Shown here: positions 8,015-15,821 of the stretch, one piece after another
Layout of the letters: the number at the start of each line of letters is the position of its first letter
Position numbering within the stretch: position 1 is the first letter of the stretch
Origin: GAS368 sp965227745
Lineage (GTDB): Bacteria > Verrucomicrobiota > Verrucomicrobiia > Opitutales > Opitutaceae
Direction: 5' to 3'
Length of the DNA: 64,000 bases
NCBI GenBank assembly: GCA_965227745.1
Contig: OZ245769.1
Span: 744,001 to 808,000 of the forward strand
Translations under genes and position numbers: made by a program
The notes under the pieces: generated by a model
What the model was told of the DNA's origin: nothing
The model's database searches: none
The model's input: the letters and a program-made list of their open reading frames with translations, nothing else

Positions 8015-9421
8015 ATGGCTGAAACTACGGAATACGATCTCATTGTCATCGGTGGCGGTCCTGCGGGTTACGCGGGGGCGATTCGCGCCGGGCAACTCGG
8101 CAAGAAAGTCGCGTGTATCGAACTCGAGCGCGCGGGCGGCACCTGCTTGAACTGGGGCTGTATTCCGACCAAGGCGCTGCTCAAGAGCGCGGAGTTCTAC
8201 AAGTCGCTGCAGAAGGCCGAGACGTTTGGCATCTCGGTGAAAGAAGCGTCGTTCGACTTCGCGAAGGTCATGGACCGCTCGCGCGGTGTCGCCGGCCAGA
8301 TGGCCAAGGGCGTCGAGTTTCTTTTCCGCAAGAACAAGGTCGATTACATCGTGGGCCGCGGCCAGGTAATCGCGCCCGGCATGGTGGAAATCACCTCGGG
8401 CGACCAGAAGGGCAAATTTTTCAAGACGAAGAACATCCTCCTCGCGACGGGCTGCAAGCCGCGCCAGCTGCCGGATGTGCCTTCGGACGGCGTGCGCGTC
8501 TTCACGTCGCGCGAGGCGCTCGAGCCGCGCAAGAGCCCGCCGAAGTCGATGGTGATCCTCGGCGCTGGCGCCATCGGCGTGGAGTTCGCGTATTTCTTCA
8601 ATGCCTTTGGGACCAAGGTCACGCTCGTCGAGATGCAGCCGCAGCTTGTGCCGGTGGAAGACGAGGAAGTCGGCAAGGCGCTCCAGCGCTCGTTTGAGAA
8701 GCAGGGCATCACCTGCCACGTGAACACCAAGGTCGACAAGGTGAAGGTCGGCAAAACGAAGGTGGAGCTTTCGCTCGTCAAAGCGGGCGAAAGCAACTCG
8801 ACGGAACTCGAAGCCGAGACGCTGCTCGTGGCCATTGGCGTCAGCCCGAATCTCGAGGGGACGCTCGGCAAGAGCGTGAAGCTCGAACTCGATCGCGGCT
8901 ACGTGAAGGTGAACGACAATTACGAGACCAGCGTGAAGGGCATCTATGGTGCCGGTGACATCATCGGGCCGCCGTGGCTCGCGCACGTCGCCACCTACGA
9001 AGCCGTCAATGCGGTCAGCGGGATGTTTGGCCACCATAGCGGCGGACGCGTGAAGATTTTCCCGGGCGCGACCTATTGCCAGCCGCAGATCGGCAGCACG
9101 GGTCTCACCGAGAAAGCGGCGAAGGAAAAGAAGCTCGACTACAAGGTCGGCAAATTCCCCTTCACCGCCTCGGGCAAGGCAGTGGCCTCGGGCGACAGCG
9201 ACGGTTTCGTCAAAGTCATCTCCGATGCGAAGACGGGCGAGATCTACGGCGTGCATATCCTCGGCAATGAGGCGCCCGAGCTGATCGCCGAATACGTGCT
9301 CGCGATGAACATGGAGGGTACGGTGGCGGAGGTGCACAGTTCGATCCACGCGCATCCGACGCTGAGCGAAGCCTTGATGGAAGCGGCGGCTGCGACCACG
9401 GGTGAGGCGATTCATATCTGA
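8015..9421 (+). CDS. lpdA: Dihydrolipoyl dehydrogenase (E3)
   Basis: 468-residue FAD-dependent E3 component of the 2-oxoacid dehydrogenase complexes; it reoxidises dihydrolipoamide with NAD+. The FAD-binding GGGPAG is at residues 13-18, the redox-active disulfide C44-C49 lies in GGTCLNWGC, the NAD-binding ILGAGAIG follows near 185, GAGDI of the second FAD contact near 315, and the catalytic HAHPTLSE near the C-terminus. Length is as expected. No E1 or E2 genes are adjacent, so it probably serves complexes encoded elsewhere. Preceded by a repeat-rich spacer and followed by a strong terminator, so likely monocistronic. Confidence 0.96.
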   Translation: MAETTEYDLIVIGGGPAGYAGAIRAGQLGKKVACIELERAGGTCLNWGCIPTKALLKSAEFYKSLQKAETFGISVKEASFDFAKVMDRSRGVAGQMAKGVEFLFRKNKVDYIVGRGQVIAPGMVEITSGDQKGKFFKTKNILLATGCKPRQLPDVPSDGVRVFTSREALEPRKSPPKSMVILGAGAIGVEFAYFFNAFGTKVTLVEMQPQLVPVEDEEVGKALQRSFEKQGITCHVNTKVDKVKVGKTKVELSLVKAGESNSTELEAETLLVAIGVSPNLEGTLGKSVKLELDRGYVKVNDNYETSVKGIYGAGDIIGPPWLAHVATYEAVNAVSGMFGHHSGGRVKIFPGATYCQPQIGSTGLTEKAAKEKKLDYKVGKFPFTASGKAVASGDSDGFVKVISDAKTGEIYGVHILGNEAPELIAEYVLAMNMEGTVAEVHSSIHAHPTLSEALMEAAAATTGEAIHI

Positions 9422-9484
9422 CGGGAGTTGAGGGTTGAGAGTTGAGAGATGAGAGTCCGGAAATAGCTCAGAGCTGAGAGCCGG
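9422..9484. repeat. GAGAGTTGAGAG-type repeat downstream of lpdA
   Basis: Runs of gagttgaggg, gagagttgagagatgagag and cagagctgagagcc directly follow the lpdA stop. Same word family as 7848-7951 and 1361-1545. Confidence 0.6.
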
Positions 9485-9504
9485 ACGGCGAAATGATTTT
9501 GCGA

Positions 9505-9533
9505 GGGGCGGTTTTTTTGACCGCCCTTTTTTT
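9505..9533 (+). terminator. Rho-independent terminator of lpdA
   Basis: Stem GGGCGGT / ACCGCCC with a T-rich loop, followed directly by seven T. Confidence 0.85.
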
Positions 9534-9591
9534 GTGCCGCGGTGGTTGGGTGGGGCGTGGGAGGTGGGCTGGAAATCGGGGGGCCTCGCCC

Positions 9592-9608
9592 GGCGGTTGG
9601 AAACCGCC
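9592..9608. repeat. Small palindrome ggcggttggaaaccgcc
   Basis: Seven-base perfect arms around a 3-base loop in the G-rich spacer between lpdA and the peptidase gene. The rest of that spacer (9541-9656) holds nothing else I can name. Confidence 0.5.
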
Positions 9609-9668
9609 ACTCCTTGGTGGGGCTGCGATTTGGGGCGGAGGAGGCTCGCGTCCTGCTAGAGGGGTGGT

Positions 9669-10931
9669 ATGTCATTTTTTATGTCCTCCCGCTTTTTTAC
9701 CCCTCGGCAGGTTGCGTGTGTGTTTGGGCTTTCGGCATGGTTGATGGCTTCGCTCTCGGCGCAGACGCCGCCGGAGGCCAAGGCTCCGGCCACAAAGGCC
9801 GCCGCGGCGGTCGAAGCCCCCGATGCCATCAAGGATCTCGTCGCGCAGCTCGATCTCGAGAAGTACAAGGCGACGATCAAGGCGCTGACGAAATTTGGCG
9901 ACCGCCGGCAAGGGACCGATCGCAACCGCGCGGCAGTGGATTGGATCGAGGCGCAGTTGAAGAGCTACGGGTACACCACGGAGCGCATCAAGTATGAGTA
10001 TTTCCCCACCGATCCGCGCCAGCCAAGTGGTCCGGCGGTGGCGCCGGGAATGGCGCAGGGTGGCGGGCGCTTGCGCGGCTTTAAAAGCCCCACCGGCGTG
10101 AACACCGACCCGATGAAACAGACGGATCCGAAGCTTCGGGAATTAAATTCACAGCCGAGCACGCCGGGGCCGCGCGAGGAAGTCTTCTGTACCAAGGTCG
10201 GTACCAAGTATCCGAATGAGATGTACATCATCGGCGCGCACATGGATGGCCATGGCTGGGGCGAGGCGGCGAATGACGATGCGTCCGGCACGGCCATCGT
10301 GATGGAGCTCGCGCGCATCCTGAATGCGCCCGGGGTGGAGTGCGAGCGCACCATCCGCTTTTGCCTCTGGAATAATGAGGAGACCGGACTCAACGGTGCG
10401 CGGGCCTACGTCAATCAGCGCCAAGCCCTACAAGGCAAAGAAGACCCGGTGGGCTCCGGCAAGTATCCCGAGCCGAAGTGGCTCGGCATGATCCAGCATG
10501 ATATGATGATGTTTGACCACGGCGCCCCGCGCGCGGATGGCACCGTGAACAAGGAGCAACGGCCCGAGGCGGATGTGAATATCGAGTTTCAATCCACGGC
10601 CAAGTTTGCGGATGGAGCGCAGAAGCTCGCATGGTTTTTCCATGCGGCTAACGAGAAGTATGCGACCGACTATCCGGCGAGCGTGGGGCCGCACATGACC
10701 AATACGGATAGCAAACCCTTTGAGGACATCATCCCCTCGATCTCACTGCGCGAAAACGAGCGCGGTGCCCATATCGGCGCGGGTTGGGACCCGCACTGGC
10801 ATCAGCCGACGGATGTCTTCGCGACGTTCAGCGACGCGGATTTTCGGCTCGGGCTCAATGCGGCGCAGACGACGCTCGGCGCGATCTCGCAGCTGAGTGG
10901 AGTGACGGTGAAGGCGAAGGAGAAGAAGTAA
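9669..10931 (+). CDS. Secreted M28 family zinc aminopeptidase-like protein
   Basis: 420-residue metallopeptidase of the M28 family, probably periplasmic or extracellular. Residues 1-31 form a signal peptide (hydrophobic VFGLSAWLMASLSA, then Gln). All expected metal ligands of a di-zinc site are visible: H191 in GAHMDGHG, D203/D204 in ANDDASG, E237/E238 in NNEETG, an Asp in QHDMMMFDHG, and the late His in HWHQPTDV. The peptide cleaved is not known. The ATG at 9669 follows gaggggtgg, a plausible ribosome-binding site; ATG 9681 is an alternative. A stretch rich in Pro and Gly (residues about 115-175) before the metal site is longer than in minimal M28 enzymes. Confidence 0.9.
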   Translation: MSFFMSSRFFTPRQVACVFGLSAWLMASLSAQTPPEAKAPATKAAAAVEAPDAIKDLVAQLDLEKYKATIKALTKFGDRRQGTDRNRAAVDWIEAQLKSYGYTTERIKYEYFPTDPRQPSGPAVAPGMAQGGGRLRGFKSPTGVNTDPMKQTDPKLRELNSQPSTPGPREEVFCTKVGTKYPNEMYIIGAHMDGHGWGEAANDDASGTAIVMELARILNAPGVECERTIRFCLWNNEETGLNGARAYVNQRQALQGKEDPVGSGKYPEPKWLGMIQHDMMMFDHGAPRADGTVNKEQRPEADVNIEFQSTAKFADGAQKLAWFFHAANEKYATDYPASVGPHMTNTDSKPFEDIIPSISLRENERGAHIGAGWDPHWHQPTDVFATFSDADFRLGLNAAQTTLGAISQLSGVTVKAKEKK

Positions 10932-10980
10932 TACCGACATCCCATTGCTTTTAGATTTCAGCGGGCCGTCAGGATTTTCG

Positions 10981-11035
10981 CATGGGGCAAGAGCATGCGG
11001 ACCACGGCCTGCCCGGAGGTCAGGCCTACCCCATG
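10981..11035. repeat. REP-like hairpin 1
   Basis: Nested arms CATGGGG...CCCCATG and GGCCTG...CAGGCC after the peptidase gene. First of three unrelated hairpin repeats in the gene-free stretch 10932-11379, which otherwise shows no coding sequence. Confidence 0.55.
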
Positions 11036-11110
11036 AGCCTGCTCCTTCAGTCAAAAGCTTAGGGGCATGGGTAATACCATCGCTAATCAATTTTAGACTT
11101 TAGAACGATT

Positions 11111-11205
11111 GCCATCCTGAGCGTAGCGAAGGATTCAGTAAGATTTTCGCGCCCAGTTTTTACCGTCGTAAATCCTGCTGGATTCTTCGCTGCGCTCAGA
11201 ATGAC
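11111..11205. repeat. REP-like inverted repeat 2 (CTGAGCG type)
   Basis: Left arm 11111-11140 containing cctgagcgtagcgaagga and right arm 11176-11205 containing tcttcgctgcgctcagaa match at 24 of 30 positions. The core (CTGAGCGnAGCGAAG) resembles dispersed repeats seen in many bacterial genomes. Confidence 0.6.
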
Positions 11206-11280
11206 AAGGGTTAGGTCGAAATTCTAAGTTAGCTTCGTAGGTAATATAGGCCCACGCGGACCGCTTCGGTCAGCGGTTGG

Positions 11281-11352
11281 ACTGTGGGAGGGGCTTTATG
11301 CCCCGACGAAGTGCGATAAAAAACAGTCGGGGCGTAAAGCCCCTCCCACAGT
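11281..11352. repeat. REP-like inverted repeat 3 (GTGGGAGGGGCTT type)
   Basis: 27-base arms (11281-11307 and 11326-11352) starting actgtgggaggggct match at 26 of 27 positions around an 18-base A-rich loop. It resembles the GTGGGAG... REP elements of pseudomonads. It sits 28 bases past the stop of the pyrophosphatase gene and may act as its transcript end. Confidence 0.7.
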
Positions 11353-11379
11353 TCAAGCAGCGGTGTCGAGCGCCTCAGC

Positions 11380-13137
11380 TCACTTCCGTTTTTTAAACGG
11401 GGCGGCGCTGCGGCCGGTGGAGAGGGCGCCGTCGGCGGCCATTTCCTTGATGAGGCTGGTGAGGTAGGGGATGAGTTGCTTCTTACGGCTCACGATGCCG
11501 GGGAGGTCGAAAATTTCGTCCTGTTCGACGGGAGAGTAATTGATGCGCTGGATCAGGGCGTCGTCGCCCTTCACCAAGAGCAGCGAGTTTTGCGTGTTGA
11601 TGTCCGTGACGAGAAGGGCGGCAAAGGCGAGGCGCTCTTCTTCGCGGAGTTCCTGCAGGGCGTTCGTAATGGGCTTGGCGTGCTGCCAGAAATTGCCGAA
11701 GCCGAGCTCCTCCACTTGGGAAACGGCAAACTTGATGCCCTCTTCCTCGTAGATTTTGTAATCGGAGCGGACGATCTTCGCCGGGGGATTGGCGAGGATG
11801 ACGGAGCCGGAGTTGAAGATTTCGTCGGCGAGTTGTTTCGAGTCGACGCCGGCGATCTCGGAGAGCCACGCGAGGATGATAGCGTCCTTGGAGGTCGTGG
11901 TCGGGCCGTTGAGGTGTAGGGTGTCGGAGATGAGACCGGACATCATGATGCCCGCGATCTCCGGGGTGGGCTGCAGGCCCTCGCGGCGGAAGAGGTCGGC
12001 GACAATGGTGCACGTCGAGCCGACCGGCTCATTAATAAACAGAATAGGCTGAGCGGTGTGGAGTGAGCCGAGGCGGTGGTGGTCGATGATCTCGGCGATC
12101 GAGACTTCATCGGCGCCGGGCACGGCTTGGGTGAGCTCATTGTGATCGACGAGCACGAGGCGCGTGGCGACGGGCTTGAGGATGTCGGTCTTGGTGATGA
12201 TACCGATCAGCGCGCCATCGTCGGCCACGACGGGGATGGCGTGCGTGGCGCCGGCGGAAAGTTTCTTGCGCACATCGGCGATGCGCATGTCGGCACCGAC
12301 GGTGGGCGTATCGCGCTCGATCACGCGCTCGATGGTGGAGGCGGTGCGGACGACCCAGGCGGTGGTCGCGGAGTCGTAGGGGCTGAGGATCAGGCTCACG
12401 CCCCGGGCCTTGGCCATCTCGATGGTCTCGTCGTCAGGCTCGAGATTACTCGTGATCACGAGGGCGCGAATGCCGAGCTCGATGGAACGGCGCTGGATAT
12501 CGTGACGATCCCCGACGATGACGATGGCTTGTTGGGCCTCGATGTTTTCCCGGACGGAGACGCTCCAGAACGACGAAATATCCATCGTGCCGAGGCGGAC
12601 ATACAGATCCTCGACCTTCTTCTCGCCCACGACGTAGAGGGCGCGGCCGTGGAGGGCGCGGGTGATGTTGGCGAGCGAGGAATGAACCTGACGCATGGCG
12701 CGCGGCTCACTCACGCGCGGGATGAAGACGCCACCGAGGCCAGCGAGCGACACGATGCCGACAACGCCGCCGGTGCGACGGGCCGAGGTGACGGGAAGGA
12801 CGCGGACGTGGTGCCGGTCGAGCAGCTCAAGGGCCTCGGCGCAGGTCGCGTTTTCCGTGACCGAGACGACATTGGAAATCATCAGGTCGCGGACGCGGGG
12901 GGAGACGTCGCTCAGATAGTAGGGGAGGGGTTGCTTGAACCGGGCGAGAATTGTGTCGATGCGCGCATTGGAATTGCCGCAACGGGCGGCGATGAAGCCG
13001 CGCTCGCCACGCGCCTGCTTGTAAGCGGCATAGGCAATCGCGGAGCAGATCGCGTCCGCATCCGGGTTCTTATGGCCCACGACGTAGGTCGTGGCCGGCG
13101 TAGGAGCGGCAAACGTGGGTGCGGCGGGAGGCGTCAT
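11380..13137 (-). CDS. Manganese-dependent inorganic pyrophosphatase, family II with CBS-DRTGG-CBS insert
   Basis: 585-residue cytoplasmic enzyme hydrolysing pyrophosphate. The DHH-type catalytic domain begins with GHKNPDADA (residues 21-29). A regulatory insert follows: CBS motif (about 70-130), DRTGG domain (about 180-255), second CBS (about 258-315). The catalytic part resumes with IIDHHRLGS and SDTLHLNGPTT, and a DHHA2 domain closes the protein. CBS-PPases of this layout are known to be controlled by adenine nucleotides, and those with DRTGG also by diadenosine polyphosphates. ATG 13137 is preferred because residues encoded upstream of it overlap the pilin terminator and are not conserved in character. 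Ends in basic AAPFKKRK. Confidence 0.93.
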   Translation of the reverse strand: MTPPAAPTFAAPTPATTYVVGHKNPDADAICSAIAYAAYKQARGERGFIAARCGNSNARIDTILARFKQPLPYYLSDVSPRVRDLMISNVVSVTENATCAEALELLDRHHVRVLPVTSARRTGGVVGIVSLAGLGGVFIPRVSEPRAMRQVHSSLANITRALHGRALYVVGEKKVEDLYVRLGTMDISSFWSVSVRENIEAQQAIVIVGDRHDIQRRSIELGIRALVITSNLEPDDETIEMAKARGVSLILSPYDSATTAWVVRTASTIERVIERDTPTVGADMRIADVRKKLSAGATHAIPVVADDGALIGIITKTDILKPVATRLVLVDHNELTQAVPGADEVSIAEIIDHHRLGSLHTAQPILFINEPVGSTCTIVADLFRREGLQPTPEIAGIMMSGLISDTLHLNGPTTTSKDAIILAWLSEIAGVDSKQLADEIFNSGSVILANPPAKIVRSDYKIYEEEGIKFAVSQVEELGFGNFWQHAKPITNALQELREEERLAFAALLVTDINTQNSLLLVKGDDALIQRINYSPVEQDEIFDLPGIVSRKKQLIPYLTSLIKEMAADGALSTGRSAAPFKKRK

Positions 13138-13185
13138 GAACGGATCGGTAATCTTGGCAAACCGCCGGCCCCGGGGAAAGTGAAA

Positions 13186-13219
13186 TAAAAAACCCGGCTG
13201 CACGCGGCGGCCGGGTTTT
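13186..13219 (-). terminator. Terminator of the pseudopilin gene
   Basis: On the minus strand AACCCGGC...GCCGGGTT is followed by TTTTATTT, 27 bases past the pilin stop. Confidence 0.8.
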
Positions 13220-13245
13220 GGTCACGAGAAAAGGACGGAAGTTGC

Positions 13246-14010
13246 TTACGGGCCGCGAGCGGCGGCGGTGCCGGCGGCGCGACCGAGAATGGTACCGGCG
13301 CCCGTACCGGTGGGCGGCACGCCGTAGATGAAGCCCGCGACAGGAATGGCCTGTTGGACGTTATTCGTCTTACGGGAGCTATTGTTGGAGGTGAAGATAC
13401 CCGCGTTGGCGTTTGCGCCGGCGTTGCTGTAAAACGCGACGTTACCGCCGAGGAAACCAACGTAGCCGCCGACGTCCTTGTAGGTACCGCTGGTGAGGCT
13501 CCACGTGCCGTTGGTCTGGAGACCGCGCGTCCACGCGATGGGCATCGCCGGGCCATCGCTCATCTTGACGCCAGCGGCGAATTCCCAAGCCAGGGACTTA
13601 CCGGTCATAGAGGCATCGAGAGTCCGCTTTGTAGTATCAGTGGTGTTGATGATCGAAGTGGGATACGCGGTGAAGAAAGGGTCACTCTTCGAAAAATAGA
13701 AAGTCGGGTCGGTCAGGATGTTATTGCGGGCCAGAATACCGGGCCAGAGGAGCGCTTGGGTGGCATTGGTAAGGGTGGTCGCCTGAATGGTGCGCGGATT
13801 CGGGAGAAGATCTTGGTTATCGCCGGCGTAGATTTGCGCGGCTTTCACGATTTCGCGGAGATTGTTACCATCGACCGCGCGGTTGGCCTTTTCACGGACG
13901 GCACCGACCGTCGGGATGATGATGGCGGCGAGGATGCCGATGATGGCGATAACGGTAAGCAGTTCGATCAGCGTAAAAGCCGACGTGGACGAACGGGGTG
14001 AATGGCGCAT
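13246..14010 (-). CDS. Prepilin-type N-terminal cleavage/methylation domain protein
   Basis: 254-residue type IV pilin or type II secretion pseudopilin. A short leader MRHSPRSSTSA is followed by FTLIELLTVIAIIGILAAIIIP, the hallmark N-terminal helix cut by prepilin peptidase and used for assembly. The residue before the cleavage site is Ala instead of the usual Gly. The globular part has QIYAGDNQDLLPNP, typical of Verrucomicrobia/Planctomycetes pilin-like proteins, and a Gly/Ala-rich C-terminus. ATG 14010 gives an 11-residue leader and is preferred to the upstream GTG/ATG. No other pilus genes are adjacent; it stands alone between terminators, so the substrate or filament is unknown. Confidence 0.88.
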   Translation of the reverse strand: MRHSPRSSTSAFTLIELLTVIAIIGILAAIIIPTVGAVREKANRAVDGNNLREIVKAAQIYAGDNQDLLPNPRTIQATTLTNATQALLWPGILARNNILTDPTFYFSKSDPFFTAYPTSIINTTDTTKRTLDASMTGKSLAWEFAAGVKMSDGPAMPIAWTRGLQTNGTWSLTSGTYKDVGGYVGFLGGNVAFYSNAGANANAGIFTSNNSSRKTNNVQQAIPVAGFIYGVPPTGTGAGTILGRAAGTAAARGP

Positions 14011-14161
14011 GTGTTGAAGTAGAAAGTCGAAGGAGGGCGGGGGGCGTGCTGGGTGGACGCAGAAGCGGAACGACAGTTTCGGTGAAAAATCGCGAGCACA
14101 AGCAGAATTTCCCCGCGCGGGGCTCGACAAGACTTTCTCCGGCTCCCTAGGCTCGGGAGTG

Positions 14162-15028
14162 ATGAAGATCTATCTCGATGGGAAGTTCGTCGATGACGCC
14201 GATGCCAAGGTGTCCGTGTTTGACCACGGCCTGCTCTACGGAGACGGCGTGTTCGAGGGCATCCGCTTGTACGGCGGCAACATTTTCCGACTCGATGAGC
14301 ACCTCGAGCGGCTGGAGTACTCTGCGAAGGCGGTAATGCTCACCATTCCACTTTCTCGCAAGGAATTGGCGTGGGCGACGGCGGAGACCTGCCGCCAGAA
14401 CGGTCTCACCGATGCGTACATCCGCCTCGTCGTCACGCGCGGCGTGGGCGATCTCGGCCTGGCGCCGTGGTCGTGCCCGAAGCCCACGGTGTTTATCATC
14501 GCGAGCAAGATTTCCCTCTACCCGAAGGAATACTACGAGAACGGTCTCGCGATCGTCACCGTGCCGACGCGCCGCATCAACCCGGCCGCGCTGCCGCCGA
14601 CCATCAAGTCGCTGAACTACATGAACAACATCCTCGGCAAGATCGAGGCGAAGCAGTTTGGCGCGCTCGAGGCCATCATGTTGAACGATCAGGGCTACGT
14701 CGCTGAATGCACGGCCGACAATATCTTCACGATCCACAAGGGTGAGATCTTCACGCCCTCGGCTTCCCAGGGCGCGCTCAAGGGCATCACCCGCGGGACG
14801 ATCTTCGACATCGCCAAGGAAATCGGCGTGCCGCTCAACGAGGTCAACATGACGCGCTACGACGTCTGGTGCGCTGACGAGTGCTTCCTCACCGGTACCG
14901 GGGCGGAGGTCATTCCTGTCACGAAGCTGGATGGCCGCGAAATCGGTACGGGCAAGCCGGGACCGATCACGCAGAAGGTGCTGGCATCGTTCCGCCGGCG
15001 CGTGCTGGTCGAGGGCGAGCGAATCTGA
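14162..15028 (+). CDS. ilvE: Branched-chain amino acid aminotransferase
   Basis: 288-residue PLP-dependent class IV aminotransferase converting 2-oxo acids to Val, Ile and Leu with glutamate. Visible motifs are DHGLLYGDGVFEGIR (residues 21-35), RLVVTRG, the Schiff-base lysine K149 in TIKSLNYMNN, the ECTADNIF loop, and GTGAEVIPV near the end. D-amino acid aminotransferases share this fold, but NYMNNILGKIEA is the branched-chain type. ATG 14162 follows gggagtg, a reasonable ribosome-binding site. The leucine genes leuCD lie 13 kb away, so the pathway is only loosely clustered. A terminator closes the unit. Confidence 0.93.
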   Translation: MKIYLDGKFVDDADAKVSVFDHGLLYGDGVFEGIRLYGGNIFRLDEHLERLEYSAKAVMLTIPLSRKELAWATAETCRQNGLTDAYIRLVVTRGVGDLGLAPWSCPKPTVFIIASKISLYPKEYYENGLAIVTVPTRRINPAALPPTIKSLNYMNNILGKIEAKQFGALEAIMLNDQGYVAECTADNIFTIHKGEIFTPSASQGALKGITRGTIFDIAKEIGVPLNEVNMTRYDVWCADECFLTGTGAEVIPVTKLDGREIGTGKPGPITQKVLASFRRRVLVEGERI

Positions 15029-15066
15029 GGATTTTAGACTAACGTAGGGGAATTTCGCTCAGTTGA

Positions 15067-15091
15067 GGGCGGGTGAAAACCCGCCCTTTTT
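15067..15091 (+). terminator. Terminator of ilvE
   Basis: GGGCGGGT / ACCCGCCC stem with a GAAA-type loop, then five T. Confidence 0.9.
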
Positions 15092-15172
15092 CGCGTCTTT
15101 TGGCGTGCGAGTGGCGCACTAGTTGGGAGGGGCGGGGTCCAATGACACGAATTGCCCTCAAGTTTCGCTGGC

Positions 15173-15238
15173 TGTGTCACGATTGCACGTTTGGTTCAGC
15201 GTGTTGCGACGGTGTGTCACGCTCCCATCCATTGCACG
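15173..15238. promoter_or_regulatory. Paired direct repeats upstream of mcsA
   Basis: TGTGTCACG occurs at 15173-15181 and 15213-15221, each followed by ATTGCACG (15182-15189 and 15231-15238). TGACACG at 15143 is a partial inverted copy. Position before the stress operon suggests operator sites, though it does not match the Firmicutes CtsR box. Confidence 0.4.
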
Positions 15239-15298
15239 CGCGCACTTGCCAGCGGGCGGGGCTATGGCATGGTGCGTGCAGACCAACTAACTCATTAC

Positions 15299-15817
15299 AT
15301 GGCCAATCCGCTCAAATGCGACCTCTGCGCGAAACCCGCCACCGTCCATCTCACTCAAATCGTGAACAACAAGGTTCACAAAGTGGACCTTTGCGAAGCG
15401 TGCGCGCAGGCTAAGGGAGTGACGGACCCGAGTGGTTTTTCGCTCGCGGACTTGTTGCTCAAGGCATCGTTGAACCCGGAAGCCCCGTCCAGCGGAGTGC
15501 GATGCGAACAGTGCGGCTTCACGCAGAACGATTTTAAGAAACACGGCCGCTTCGGTTGCCCGGCGTGCTACGAGACCTTCAAAGGAATCGTCGAGCCCAT
15601 GCTCGATAACATGCACAAGGGCACCAACCACACGGGCAAAGTCCCGCAGCGCGCTCTCGAACGCAAATCCCTCTACGACCGACTCACCAAACTCGAGCTC
15701 GACCTCTCCGAAGCCATCAAGTCCGAACGCTACGAAGACGCCGCTCGCGCCCGCGATGAAATCAGCCAAGTCAAACAATCCGTCACGTCCCAACCGAAGC
15801 CGCCCGCCTCGCGCTAA
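15299..15817 (+). CDS. mcsA: McsA-like zinc protein, activator of the arginine kinase
   Basis: 172-residue cytoplasmic protein. Three CxxC groups at the N-terminus (C7/C10, C32/C35, C69/C72) plus C87/C90 form two zinc-binding treble motifs, as in McsA. A UVR domain follows (about 128-163, LYDRLTKLELDLSEAIKSER), the segment shared with UvrB, UvrC and ClpC that mediates contacts. In Firmicutes McsA activates McsB and links it to ClpC. ATG 15299 starts right before the first CxxC; upstream in-frame codons show no conservation. The gene ends 4 bases before mcsB. No Shine-Dalgarno sequence is visible. Confidence 0.9.
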   Translation: MANPLKCDLCAKPATVHLTQIVNNKVHKVDLCEACAQAKGVTDPSGFSLADLLLKASLNPEAPSSGVRCEQCGFTQNDFKKHGRFGCPACYETFKGIVEPMLDNMHKGTNHTGKVPQRALERKSLYDRLTKLELDLSEAIKSERYEDAARARDEISQVKQSVTSQPKPPASR

Positions 15818-15821
15818 GGCC

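Noticed and set aside
7940..9610. A 556-codon minus frame across lpdA
   Set aside because: Shadow of lpdA; His/Arg/Leu-rich composition and no motifs.
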